Translations under genes and position numbers: made by a program
Assembly: GCF_022829345.1 (NCBI RefSeq)
Contig: NZ_JAKSXV010000098.1
Location: forward strand, 186,001-250,000
Reading direction: 5' to 3'
Length of the DNA stretch: 64,000 bases
Origin: Methylobacterium sp. J-090
GTDB lineage: Bacteria > Pseudomonadota > Alphaproteobacteria > Rhizobiales > Beijerinckiaceae
In this document: positions 7,439-15,870 of the stretch, piece by piece
How positions within the stretch are numbered: the first letter of the stretch is position 1
How the letters are laid out: each line of letters begins with the position of its first letter
The notes under the pieces: generated by a model
Seen by the model: the letters and a program-made list of their open reading frames with translations, nothing else
Databases searched by the model: none
What the model was told of the DNA's origin: nothing

Positions 7439-8725
7439 TCAGGCCTTCGGGCTCGGCCCGGCCTCGATCACGTCCTCCACGGTCCGCAGGCCGGCGCGAG
7501 GCGCGTTGACGAGGCAGGCCATGTTGCCGGGCGGGTGCTGGTTCTTCCACATCTTGGTGTGAGCCTGGGGAATCTTCTCCCAGGGGAACACCTCGCTCAT
7601 GCACGGGTCGATGCGCTGATCCATGACGAACTGGTTGGCGGCCGAGGCCTGCTTCAGGTGGGCGAAGTGCGAGCCCTGAATGCGCTTCTGGCGCATCCAG
7701 ACGTAGCGGGCGTCGAAGGTGATGTTGAAGCCGGTGGTGCCGGCGCAGAACACGATCATGCCGCCGCGCTTGGCCACCAGCGTCGAGACCGGGAAGGTCG
7801 ATTCACCCGGGTGCTCGAACACGATGTCGACATCGTTGCCCTTGCCGGTGATGTCCCAGATCGCCTTGCCGAACTTCCGGGCTTCCTTGAGCCAGGTGTT
7901 GTACTCAGGCGAGTTCACCTTCGGCAGCTGGCCCCAGCAGTCGAACTCCTTGCGGTTGATGACGCCCTTGGCGCCGAGACTCATGACGTAGTCGCGCTTC
8001 GACTCGTCGGAGATCACCGCGATGGCGTTGGCGCCGGACGCCGCGCAGAGCTGGACGCCGAACACGCCCAGACCGCCGCTTGCCCCCCAGATCAGGACGT
8101 TCTGGCCGGGACGAACGGTGTGCGGCGCGTGGCCGAACAGCATGCGGTAGGCGGTGGCGAGGGTCAGCGTGTAGCAGGCCGCTTCCTCCCAGGTGAGGTG
8201 CTTGGGGCGGGCCATGAGCTGGCGCGACTGCACCCTGCAATACTGGGCGAAGGAGCCGTCCCCGGTCTCGTAGCCCCAAATGCGCTGGGAGGACGAGAAC
8301 ATCGGGTCGCCGCCGTTGCACTCCTCGTCGTCGCCGTCGTCCTGGTTGCAGTGGACGATAACCTCGTCGCCGACCTTCCAACGCTTCACCTTGGCGCCGA
8401 CCTTCCAGACGATGCCCGACGCGTCGGAGCCCGCGATGTGGTACTCGCCCTTATGCACGTCGAAGGGCGAGATCGGCTCGCCGAGGCCGGCCCAGACGCC
8501 GTTGTAGTTGACGCCGGCGGCCATGACGTAGACCAGCACCTCGTCGTCGCCGATCTCCCAGACCGGCAGCACCTCGAGCAGGTGCGACTGCTCCGGCGGA
8601 CCGTGGCGCTCGCGCCGGATCGCCCAGGCGTACATCTTCGCCGGCACGTGACCGAGGGGCGGAACCTCGCCCATCTCGTACAAGTCCTTGATTTCAGTCG
8701 TGCTCGACGCAGCGCTCGCGGCCAT
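7439..8725 (-). CDS. ccr: Crotonyl-CoA carboxylase/reductase
   Basis: NADPH-dependent reductive carboxylase converting crotonyl-CoA and CO2 to (2S)-ethylmalonyl-CoA, the defining step of the ethylmalonyl-CoA pathway. The 428-residue protein is a medium-chain dehydrogenase/reductase with the nucleotide-binding motif WGASGGLGVFGVQL near residue 208. It has the Ccr-specific long insert containing HCNQDDGDDEECNGGDPMF near residue 126. The IQGSHFAH segment near residue 353 probably carries the CO2-site histidine known from characterised enzymes. A GGGAGAG ribosome-binding site precedes the ATG. It is divergent from ecm, the next-but-one enzyme of the pathway. In methylotrophs this route regenerates glyoxylate for the serine cycle. 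Confidence 0.97.
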   Translation of the reverse strand: MAASAASSTTEIKDLYEMGEVPPLGHVPAKMYAWAIRRERHGPPEQSHLLEVLPVWEIGDDEVLVYVMAAGVNYNGVWAGLGEPISPFDVHKGEYHIAGSDASGIVWKVGAKVKRWKVGDEVIVHCNQDDGDDEECNGGDPMFSSSQRIWGYETGDGSFAQYCRVQSRQLMARPKHLTWEEAACYTLTLATAYRMLFGHAPHTVRPGQNVLIWGASGGLGVFGVQLCAASGANAIAVISDESKRDYVMSLGAKGVINRKEFDCWGQLPKVNSPEYNTWLKEARKFGKAIWDITGKGNDVDIVFEHPGESTFPVSTLVAKRGGMIVFCAGTTGFNITFDARYVWMRQKRIQGSHFAHLKQASAANQFVMDQRIDPCMSEVFPWEKIPQAHTKMWKNQHPPGNMACLVNAPRAGLRTVEDVIEAGPSPKA

Positions 8726-9119
8726 CCTGGCTCTCCCTTATCTTGTTCTGAGCGACCCTATATCGGCGAACCTGAACCGCTCCAAGGCCCCACTAAAGGC
8801 CATGAAGGTGCCGCCCCGTGGGTGAACCGCCCTTCGTGCGACGGCCTGTATGCGTATTCAATATTCATTGGGCCGCGTTTGCTCGAACTTGAGTCGGATC
8901 TCACCGGTATCTCAAGTGCTTAGGTTCATCTTGGCGGCTCTTTTTCACGACGCGCCGTTCAATTCGCTTTCGCCATGGACCTAGAATTTTTCCAAGCCTT
9001 CGCACGCCAACGTCCCGATGCCGAACCTTCGGCCAGATGACGCGCGCGTATCGCTTGGTTAGGGTGCCGCGCATCACGCGCGGTCAAGCGCGGCACAGCA
9101 TCCAACGGAGTCGAGTGGA
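8726..9119. promoter_or_regulatory. 394-bp divergent ccr-ecm control region
   Basis: No gene seen. The middle is less GC-rich than the flanks (around 8840-8990) and should contain both promoters. It contains an 11-bp-spaced direct repeat ATCTCA (8898-8903 and 8909-8914) and, in the ecm leader, a 9-bp inverted repeat described separately. In Methylorubrum extorquens ccr is controlled by the TetR-type activator CcrR; no tetR gene is present here, and I cannot assign its site. Confidence 0.5.
9064..9096 (+). repeat. 9-bp inverted repeat in the ecm leader
   Basis: GTGCCGCGC (9064-9072) and its exact complement GCGCGGCAC (9088-9096) flank a 15-base centre. It ends 10 bases before the GGAG ribosome-binding site at 9107-9110 and 23 bases before the ecm ATG. 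It could be an operator or a leader hairpin. Confidence 0.6.
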
Positions 9120-11165
9120 ATGAGCGCGAACGCGACCGTCGCCGAGGTCAAGCGCGACAAGCCCTGGATCATCCGGACCTATGCCGGGCATTCCAATGCC
9201 AAGGAATCCAACGAACTGTACCGGGGCAACCTCGCCAAGGGGCAGACCGGCCTGTCGGTGGCCTTCGATCTGCCGACGCAGACGGGCTACGATCCGGACC
9301 ACGAGCTGGCGCGCGGCGAGGTCGGCAAGGTCGGCGTCTCCATCGCGCATCTCGGCGACATGCGGACGCTGTTCGACCAGATCCCGCTGCAGCAGATGAA
9401 CACCTCGATGACGATCAACGCCACGGCGCCGTGGCTGTTGTCGCTCTACCTCGCCGTGGCCGAGGAGCAGGGCGCGCCGTTCTCGGGGCTGCAGGGCACG
9501 ACGCAGAACGACATCATCAAGGAGTACCTGTCGCGCGGCACCTACGTGTTCCCGCCGGCCCCGTCCCTGCGGCTGACCAAGGACGTGATCCTGTTCACCA
9601 CCAAGGCGGTGCCGAAGTGGAACCCGATGAACGTGTGTTCCTATCACCTGCAGGAGGCCGGGGCGACGCCGGTGCAGGAGCTGTCCTACGCCCTGGCCAT
9701 CGCCATCGCGGTGCTCGACACGGTGCGGGACGACCCCGATTTCGACGAGGCGAGCTTCGCCGACGTGTTCAGCCGGATCTCGTTCTTCGTGAATGCCGGC
9801 ATGCGGTTCGTCACCGAGATCTGCAAGATGCGGGCGTTCGCCGAGCTCTGGGACGAGATCGCCCAGGAGCGCTACGGCATCACCGACCCGAAGAAGCGGA
9901 TCTTCCGCTACGGCGTCCAGGTCAACAGCCTCGGCCTGACGGAGCAGCAGCCCGAGAACAACGTCCATCGCATCCTCATCGAGATGCTGGCCGTGACGCT
10001 CTCGAAGCGCGCCCGGGCGCGGGCCGTGCAGCTGCCGGCCTGGAACGAGGCTTTGGGCCTGCCGCGTCCCTGGGACCAGCAATGGTCCATGCGGATGCAG
10101 CAGATCCTCGCCTTCGAGACGGATCTTCTCGAGTACGACGACATTTTCGACGGTTCGACGGTGATCGACGCCAAGGTCGAGTCCCTGAAGGCCGAGACCC
10201 GCAAGGCTTTGGAGGAAATCGGCGGGATCGGCGGCGCCGTGGCTGCGGTGGAGACCGGCGCCCTCAAGCGCGCCCTCGTCGAGTCCAACGCCAAGCGCAT
10301 CTCGGCCATCGAGGCCGGCGATCAGGTCGTGGTCGGCGTCAACAAGTTCCAGGCCGGCGAGCCCTCGCCGCTGACTGCCGGGGAGGGCGCGATCTTCACC
10401 GTCTCGGAGACCGTGGAGATGGAGGCCGAGCAGCGCATCCGCGCCTGGCGCTCGCAGCGGGACAGCAAGGCCGTCGAGAAGGCGCTCGCCGACCTCGAGG
10501 CGGCGGCCCGCTCGGGCGCCAACATCATGCCAGTCTCCATCGCCGCCGCCAAGGCCGGCGTCACCACCGGCGAGTGGGGCACGCGCCTGCGCGAAGTGTT
10601 CGGCGAGTACCGTGCCCCCACGGGCGTGACGCTGGAGACGGTGTCGTCCGGCGCGGCCGAGGAAGCCAAGCTCCTCATCGCCGATCTCGGCGAGCGCCTC
10701 GGCGAGACCCCGAAGCTCGTGGTCGGCAAGCCCGGCCTCGACGGCCATTCCAACGGCGCCGAGCAGATCGCGCTCCGCGCCCGCGATGTCGGCTTCGACG
10801 TGACCTATGACGGCATCCGCCAGACCCCGGCCGAGATCGTCGCCAAGGCCAAGGAAACCGGCGCCCACGTGGTCGGCCTGTCGATCCTGTCCGGCAGCCA
10901 CGTGCCGCTGGTCCGCGACGTGAAGGCGAAGATGCGCGAAGCCGGCCTCGACCACATCCCCGTGGTGGTGGGCGGCATCATCTCGCCCGACGACGAGCTG
11001 GTGCTCAAGAACATGGGTGTGACCGCCGTCTACACGCCGAAGGACTACATCCTCGACACCATCATGGTCGGGTTGGCCAAGGTGGTGAACCGGTCCCTCG
11101 ACAAGCAGGCCGCCGACAAGGCGGACGGGGTTGGCCGCCGGGCCGACGTCGAGAAGGTGTTCTAA
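9120..11165 (+). CDS. ecm: Ethylmalonyl-CoA mutase
   Basis: Coenzyme-B12-dependent mutase converting (2R)-ethylmalonyl-CoA to (2S)-methylsuccinyl-CoA in the ethylmalonyl-CoA pathway (called MeaA in older Methylobacterium work). The 681-residue protein joins a methylmalonyl-CoA-mutase-type barrel (TYAGHSNAKESNELY near residue 20, FDLPTQTGYDPDHE near 50) to a C-terminal cobalamin-binding domain. That domain contains the DxHxxG base-off motif in KPGLDGHSNGAEQI near residue 537 and the GGIISPDDE loop near 619. Its divergence from ccr and single-chain form favour Ecm over methylmalonyl-CoA mutase, which is longer or two-subunit. A GGAG ribosome-binding site lies nine bases before the ATG. Confidence 0.96.
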   Translation: MSANATVAEVKRDKPWIIRTYAGHSNAKESNELYRGNLAKGQTGLSVAFDLPTQTGYDPDHELARGEVGKVGVSIAHLGDMRTLFDQIPLQQMNTSMTINATAPWLLSLYLAVAEEQGAPFSGLQGTTQNDIIKEYLSRGTYVFPPAPSLRLTKDVILFTTKAVPKWNPMNVCSYHLQEAGATPVQELSYALAIAIAVLDTVRDDPDFDEASFADVFSRISFFVNAGMRFVTEICKMRAFAELWDEIAQERYGITDPKKRIFRYGVQVNSLGLTEQQPENNVHRILIEMLAVTLSKRARARAVQLPAWNEALGLPRPWDQQWSMRMQQILAFETDLLEYDDIFDGSTVIDAKVESLKAETRKALEEIGGIGGAVAAVETGALKRALVESNAKRISAIEAGDQVVVGVNKFQAGEPSPLTAGEGAIFTVSETVEMEAEQRIRAWRSQRDSKAVEKALADLEAAARSGANIMPVSIAAAKAGVTTGEWGTRLREVFGEYRAPTGVTLETVSSGAAEEAKLLIADLGERLGETPKLVVGKPGLDGHSNGAEQIALRARDVGFDVTYDGIRQTPAEIVAKAKETGAHVVGLSILSGSHVPLVRDVKAKMREAGLDHIPVVVGGIISPDDELVLKNMGVTAVYTPKDYILDTIMVGLAKVVNRSLDKQAADKADGVGRRADVEKVF

Positions 11166-11236
11166 GAGGCCTCTGGACCTCTTCTCACCAAGGATCGCTC
11201 CGGAGTGCAGGCGACGCCACCCCGGGGCTTGAGATT

Positions 11237-11324
11237 CCGAAGGGATTATCCCTTCGGCGGGTATCGGGCAGAGCCCGACGTCGTCCCAGGGCTCCGCCCT
11301 GGACCCGCGAAGGGCTCGGCCCTT
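11237..11324. repeat. Four tandem GC-rich hairpins (REP-like element)
   Basis: Four perfect short hairpins follow one another after ecm: CCGAAGGG/CCCTTCGG (11237-11257), TCGGGC/GCCCGA (11264-11278), CCAGGGC/GCCCTGG (11286-11302) and AAGGGC/GCCCTT (11310-11324). Loops are 3-5 bases. The stems differ in sequence, so this is not a simple direct repeat. Its wording matches dispersed intergenic palindromes I associate with Methylobacterium genomes. It may end ecm transcripts or protect them from 3' exonucleases. Confidence 0.7.
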
Positions 11325-11373
11325 AGAAACCCGACACGTTTCGGGGGGAGATCTCCCGTATCACGGACCTGTC

Positions 11374-12378
11374 ATGCTCCTCGCGCCGCTCGTCGCCGTC
11401 CCCCTCGCCGCCGGGGTGAGCGCGGGGCTGATCCTCGCCCTGCGCCAGCTCCTCCAGCGCTACGCCCTCGCCCGTCCCAATGCCCGCTCCAGCCACACGG
11501 TGCCGACCCCGCAGGGCGGCGGCATCGCCATCGTGCTGGCGGTCCTGGCCAGCGTCGGCGCCGGGCTGGCCCTGCGCGGGGCCGGGCTCGACGCGCTGGA
11601 GGCCCTAATCCTTGCCCATGCGGTGCTGGCGCTCGCCGTCCTTGGCGCCGTGGACGACATCCGTCCCCTGCCGGCCTCCCTCCGGCTCGGCGTGCAGATT
11701 CTCGTCATCGCCGGACTGGTGATGGCGGTGGGCGGGCGCCTGATGCCGGGGCTGCCAATGGCGGTGGAACGCGCCGCCGCGATCCTGGCGGGCGTCTGGT
11801 TCGTCAACCTCGTCAACTTCATGGACGGGCTCGACTGGATGAGCGTCGCCGAATTCGTGCCCCTCACCGCCGCCCTGCTGCTCCTCGGTATGGTCGGGGG
11901 ACTGCCGTTCCTGCCCATGCTGGTTGCTGGGGCCCTCCTCGGGGCGATGCTCGGCTTCGCGCCGTTCAACCGGCCCGTGGCGCGGCTGTTCCTCGGCGAT
12001 GTCGGCTCCCTGCCCATCGGCCTGCTCGGGGCATGGCTGCTCTATCGCCTCGCCGTCGAGGGTGGGTTCGCCGCCGCGATCCTGCTGCCCCTGTACTACC
12101 TCGCCGACGCGACCCTGACCCTGGGCCGCCGGCTCCTGCGGCGCGAGCCGGTCTGGCAGGCTCATCGCTCGCATTTCTACCAGCGCGCCACCGACAACGG
12201 ATTTTCGGTCATCGCCGTGGTCGGCCGGGTCTTCGTTCTCAACATCGCCCTGGCGGCCCTCGCCGGCGCAACCTTGCTTTGGCCGTCCTGGCCCGTCACC
12301 GTCCTCACTTTCGGGGCGGGGGCCGCCCTGGTGGCCGGTGTCCTGCACGCCTTCGCGCGGCGCCGGACCACCGCTTGA
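11374..12378 (+). CDS. Glycosyltransferase family 4, WecA-like undecaprenyl-phosphate sugar-1-phosphate transferase
   Basis: Integral membrane enzyme expected to load the first sugar phosphate onto undecaprenyl phosphate for surface polysaccharide or O-antigen. The 334-residue protein has about ten hydrophobic segments and the polyprenyl-phosphate transferase signatures: VDDIRPLP near residue 92, NFMDGLDWM near 149, FLGDVGSLP near 207 and the cytoplasmic HRSHFYQR near 265, which is typical of the WecA/WbpL group rather than MraY. It is followed after 13 bases by an epimerase gene, the usual O-antigen arrangement. The specific sugar is not determinable. Confidence 0.9.
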   Translation: MLLAPLVAVPLAAGVSAGLILALRQLLQRYALARPNARSSHTVPTPQGGGIAIVLAVLASVGAGLALRGAGLDALEALILAHAVLALAVLGAVDDIRPLPASLRLGVQILVIAGLVMAVGGRLMPGLPMAVERAAAILAGVWFVNLVNFMDGLDWMSVAEFVPLTAALLLLGMVGGLPFLPMLVAGALLGAMLGFAPFNRPVARLFLGDVGSLPIGLLGAWLLYRLAVEGGFAAAILLPLYYLADATLTLGRRLLRREPVWQAHRSHFYQRATDNGFSVIAVVGRVFVLNIALAALAGATLLWPSWPVTVLTFGAGAALVAGVLHAFARRRTTA

Positions 12379-12391
12379 GGGGGAGAAGACT

Positions 12392-13318
12392 TTGGGCGGA
12401 CAGCTCATCGCGTTGACGGGGGCCACGGGGTTCATCGGCCGCCACCTGCTCCACGCCCTCTCGGCCCAGGGCTACCGGGTGCGCGTTCTGCTGCGCCGGC
12501 CGGTCACCGTGCCGGAGGGCGCGAGCGGCGCCGTGGTGGGGGATCTCAGCCGCCCGATGAACATGGCGGCGGCGCTCGCCGGGGTCGATGCCATCGTGCA
12601 TTCGGCCGGACTCGCACACGCCATGTCGGGCACGCCCGAGGACGACTTTCGCACGTCCAACACCGAAGCCACGCGGCGTCTGGCCGAATGTGCCGCCCGG
12701 GCCCGGGTGCGCCGCTTCGTGTTCCTGTCCTCGATCCGCGCCCAGACCGGTCCGAGCGCCATCGGCACCGTCTCCGAGAGCGATGCGCCCGCGCCGACGG
12801 ACGCCTATGGCCGCTCGAAACTGGCGGCGGAGGACGCGCTCGCCGAGATCGGCCTCGACTGGGTCGCCCTGCGGCCGGTCCTCGTCTACGGCGCGGGCGT
12901 GAAGGGCAACATGGCGGCGCTGCTGCGCCTCGCCCGCACGCCCTATCCCTTACCGCTTGCGGGCCTCACCGCCCGGCGCTCCCTCGTGTCCGTGGACAAC
13001 CTGGCCGGGGCCGTCATCGCCGCCCTCAGCGCGCCCGCGCCCCTCGGCCGGCCCCTCGTGGTCGCCGAGCCCGATCCCCTGAGCCTGCCGGAGATGATCG
13101 AGGCGCTGCGCGAGGGACTCGGCAAGGCGCCGAAACTCGTCCGGGTGCCCACCGGCCTCATCGGTCTCGCCTGCCGTCTCGCGGGACGGGAGGAGGCCTA
13201 TGCCCGGCTCTCGACAACGCTCGTCGCCCGGACCGACGGCCTGTCGGCCTTGGGCTGGACCCCGTCGCGCACGACGCGGGACGGGCTCGCCCGCTTCGCC
13301 CGCGCCGAGACGGCATAG
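12392..13318 (+). CDS. NAD-dependent epimerase/dehydratase (nucleotide-sugar type)
   Basis: Extended short-chain dehydrogenase acting on a nucleotide sugar, probably a UDP-hexose epimerase or reductase providing substrate for the preceding transferase. The protein (308 residues) has the Rossmann motif GATGFIGRHL near the start, the catalytic serine region FLSSIRA, and the YxxxK pair in DAYGRSKLAAED near residue 145. No ATG fits; a TTG at 12392 is preceded by AGGGGGAGA seven bases upstream and leaves a 13-base gap to the transferase. Longer versions starting upstream overlap the previous gene and lack similarity. The transferase-epimerase pair is probably one operon. Confidence 0.85.
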   Translation: MGGQLIALTGATGFIGRHLLHALSAQGYRVRVLLRRPVTVPEGASGAVVGDLSRPMNMAAALAGVDAIVHSAGLAHAMSGTPEDDFRTSNTEATRRLAECAARARVRRFVFLSSIRAQTGPSAIGTVSESDAPAPTDAYGRSKLAAEDALAEIGLDWVALRPVLVYGAGVKGNMAALLRLARTPYPLPLAGLTARRSLVSVDNLAGAVIAALSAPAPLGRPLVVAEPDPLSLPEMIEALREGLGKAPKLVRVPTGLIGLACRLAGREEAYARLSTTLVARTDGLSALGWTPSRTTRDGLARFARAETA

Positions 13319-13348
13319 AAAAGGGCCCGGCACATGACGCCGGACCCT
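13319..13348 (-). terminator. Rho-independent terminator of the small exported PepSY-like gene
   Basis: On the minus strand a 10-bp stem with one G-T wobble (13339-13348 with 13322-13331) and a 7-base loop is followed by a T run (13319-13322). It lies between two convergent genes, 24 bases past the stop of the small exported protein. Confidence 0.8.
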
Positions 13349-13372
13349 CGGATCTCGAAACGCGAAGACGCC

Positions 13373-13708
13373 TCAGCGGCGCACGTCGATCACGTCGCCG
13401 GAGCGGCTGTCGAGGACGACGGTCATGTCGTCGCCCCGCCGGTCGGACCCGCGCACGATCATCCGGGGCCCGCGACGATCGACGCCGTCCACATCGACGA
13501 GACCTTCGCGGCGGGCGATGCGGGTGGCCTCGCCGCGGCTGAGCTCGCTGCGCGGGGGACCGCGATCGTCATAACCGCGCCGGTAGCCCGGATCGACCTG
13601 AACGCCGCCCGGTCCGATGGAGATACCCTGGGCGAAGGCGGGCGCGGCGGCGAGGCCGAGGGCCATCGCGAACACGCTGCCCGCCAGGAGCTTCGAAACA
13701 CTCTGCAA
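13373..13708 (-). CDS. Small exported protein with PepSY-like fold
   Basis: A 111-residue protein with a signal peptide cleaved near AAPAFA-QG (residue 27). It then has a glycine- and arginine-rich linker and a C-terminal stretch resembling a PepSY unit: a helix with SRGEATRIARREG, then strands ending VVLDSRSGDVIDVRR. PepSY-type domains often bind or inhibit proteases or act in the cell envelope; the role here is unknown. The TTG start at 13708 follows a GAGGAGA ribosome-binding site at good spacing, and longer versions have no signal sequence. It is 73 bases upstream of, and on the same strand as, the sugar dehydratase stop. Confidence 0.7.
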   Translation of the reverse strand: MQSVSKLLAGSVFAMALGLAAAPAFAQGISIGPGGVQVDPGYRRGYDDRGPPRSELSRGEATRIARREGLVDVDGVDRRGPRMIVRGSDRRGDDMTVVLDSRSGDVIDVRR

Positions 13709-13781
13709 GATCTTCTCCTCGGATCGTCCGACCGCGCCGGTCAATCCGGCCGGCCCGGTCTCTAACGTTCGGGTCAGCGCC

Positions 13782-15797
13782 TCAATGACGAAGCGCTGCC
13801 GTTGGTTCCCGCGATTTGCGTGAGGGACCAACAGGAATCGGCTGGTCCGGTTCCGTCTCCGGCACGGGCAGCGGCGGCGTCGGACGATTGCGGAAGTCGG
13901 GAATCGCTTCGCAGAATACCGCCTCCGCCGCCGCCCGGTCCTGGCACGCGACCGCCGCATGCAGACGCGCGATCCAGCCGTCGAGGACCGTCCGATCGGC
14001 GAAGACCGGGCGCGCGGCCATGACACCATCGATCCCGTCGAGGGCGACGCGCGGCTCCTCGCGGGCGAACAGGATCTCGTTGAGGCGCTCGCCGGGGCGC
14101 GAGCCCGTGTGGACGATGTCGATATCGACGCCGGGTTCGAAGCCGGCGAGCCGGATCATCCGCTCGGCGAGGTCGCCGATGCGGACGGGCTGGCCCATCT
14201 TGAGGACGTAGACCGCCGCGCGCTGATCGACGCCGCCCGCGCAGGTCACGGCGCGGGCCTCCCGGTCGGCGTGCGAGGCGGCGGTGAGAACGAGGTCGGC
14301 GGCCTCCCGCACGGTCATGAAGTAGCGCACCATCTCGGGGTCCGTGACGGTGACGGGGCCGCCCCGGGCGATCTGCGCCTTGAACACCGGCACGACGGAG
14401 CCGACGGAACCCAGCACGTTGCCGAAGCGCACGGCGATGAGCCGGGTCGGTACCGCGTCCGCCGCGCATCCCTGAGCGGCGTCATGCGCCTGGGCGACCA
14501 TCTCGGCGAAGCGCTTGGTGGCGCCGAGCTGCGATACCGGCTCGATGGCCTTGTCCGTGGAGATCATCACCAGGGCCCGCGCGCCGACCGCCAGAGTGGC
14601 CTCCGCGACGTTGATGGAGCCGAACACGTTGGTCTTGATGCCCTCGGTCCAGTCGCGCTCGAGATAGGGCACCTGCTTGAGAGCGGCGGCGTGGAAGACG
14701 TAGTCCGGCCGGAAATCCGCGAAGACGGCGTGAAGCCGGGCGGGGTCGCGGATGTCGGCGAGGACGCCGGTGACGTCGGCCTCGGCCAGATCCGGCCGGC
14801 TCAGGATACCGTGGAGCGCCGGCTCCGAACTCTCGACCACGAGCACCGCGGTCGCGCCGAACGCCACGGCCCGGGCACAGATCTCCGAGCCGATGGAGCC
14901 GCCGCCGCCCGTCACGATCACGCGCTTGGCCGTGAGCAGGCGCTCCAGGCGCGGCCGGTCGATGGCGACGGTGGGACGCAGGAGCAGGTCCTCGATCTCC
15001 AGGGGCGCGAGGCCGGCGTCGCGCATGTTCTCGCCGAGACTCGTGACGCGCGACAGGGGCAGGCCGAGGCGGCGGGCGCGGGCGATGACGTCGTCGGGTT
15101 CCGCCTCGGGCGCGAGGGCGCTCGGGACGGCCACGAGGCGGCGCACGGGCGTGCCGTCGCGGGCGAGTTCGGCCACCACGCGTTCGAGATCGGCGAAGGA
15201 TCCGAGGACGGGCACGCCGCGCATGGTCTGACCGGTCTCGTCGACGCGCGGCGACAGGATGCCCTTGGGTGCGAGACGCCGCACGGAGCCGGATTCGATG
15301 GCCCGCACCAGGATCTCGATCTCGCTGCCGCGCCCGAGCAGCAGGGTCGGCGTCGTCGCCGCGCGGGCCTGGCTCTGCCGCGAGCGGGTGTATTTGAGGT
15401 AGCGGAAGGCGAGGCGCGGGCCACCGAGCAGGAAGATCTGCAGCACCCAGTACAGGCCGATGGCGATCTTGCCGAAGAAGTAGAACCCGTACATCGTCGA
15501 GGAGACGAGGACGTAGTCCAGCACCAGGAGCGCCAGGGCGAGCACACTCGCCGCCCGCACGATGCCCGCAAGGTCGGGCAGAGAGGCGAAGCGCCACTTG
15601 GTCCGATAGAGCCGGAACCGCGTGTAGACGAGGGCCGCGAACAGCACGAAGGGCGGTAGCAGCAGGGGAAGCGCGTGCAGACGCTCGGCGAGGGGATCGC
15701 CGTTGAAGCGGAAGACGAAGGTGAGGATCACGGCCAGGGCAGTCGCCACGCAATCGTGGACCACCATCACCGCGTTCTTGTAAATGCGCTTCTGCAT
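13782..15797 (-). CDS. FlaA1/CapD-family nucleoside-diphosphate-sugar 4,6-dehydratase (polysaccharide biosynthesis)
   Basis: Membrane-anchored dehydratase of the WbpM/PglF type, probably acting on UDP-GlcNAc to give a 4-keto-6-deoxy sugar. The 671-residue form has four N-terminal membrane segments (within about residues 10-125), a CoA-binding-like Rossmann domain, and a C-terminal catalytic SDR domain. That domain begins at VTGGGGSIGSEI near residue 297 and has the family signature STDKAIEPVSQLGATKR near 405-425. Large members replace the usual Tyr catalytic residue, consistent with what is seen. An ATG at 15797 has GGAA upstream; a TTG 16 codons earlier is possible. Together with the transferase and epimerase it marks a surface-glycan locus. 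Confidence 0.92.
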   Translation of the reverse strand: MQKRIYKNAVMVVHDCVATALAVILTFVFRFNGDPLAERLHALPLLLPPFVLFAALVYTRFRLYRTKWRFASLPDLAGIVRAASVLALALLVLDYVLVSSTMYGFYFFGKIAIGLYWVLQIFLLGGPRLAFRYLKYTRSRQSQARAATTPTLLLGRGSEIEILVRAIESGSVRRLAPKGILSPRVDETGQTMRGVPVLGSFADLERVVAELARDGTPVRRLVAVPSALAPEAEPDDVIARARRLGLPLSRVTSLGENMRDAGLAPLEIEDLLLRPTVAIDRPRLERLLTAKRVIVTGGGGSIGSEICARAVAFGATAVLVVESSEPALHGILSRPDLAEADVTGVLADIRDPARLHAVFADFRPDYVFHAAALKQVPYLERDWTEGIKTNVFGSINVAEATLAVGARALVMISTDKAIEPVSQLGATKRFAEMVAQAHDAAQGCAADAVPTRLIAVRFGNVLGSVGSVVPVFKAQIARGGPVTVTDPEMVRYFMTVREAADLVLTAASHADREARAVTCAGGVDQRAAVYVLKMGQPVRIGDLAERMIRLAGFEPGVDIDIVHTGSRPGERLNEILFAREEPRVALDGIDGVMAARPVFADRTVLDGWIARLHAAVACQDRAAAEAVFCEAIPDFRNRPTPPLPVPETEPDQPIPVGPSRKSREPTAALRH

Positions 15798-15870
15798 GGG
15801 TTCCGGGCCGAAGCGCGGTATCGGCGCCGGCCCCGGATCTGTCAACGCACGCGCCGGCGTCCGAGGTCGC

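Noticed and set aside
11237..11324. CRISPR-like array after ecm
   Set aside because: The four hairpins have different stems and no regular spacers or repeated direct units; no cas gene is in the window.
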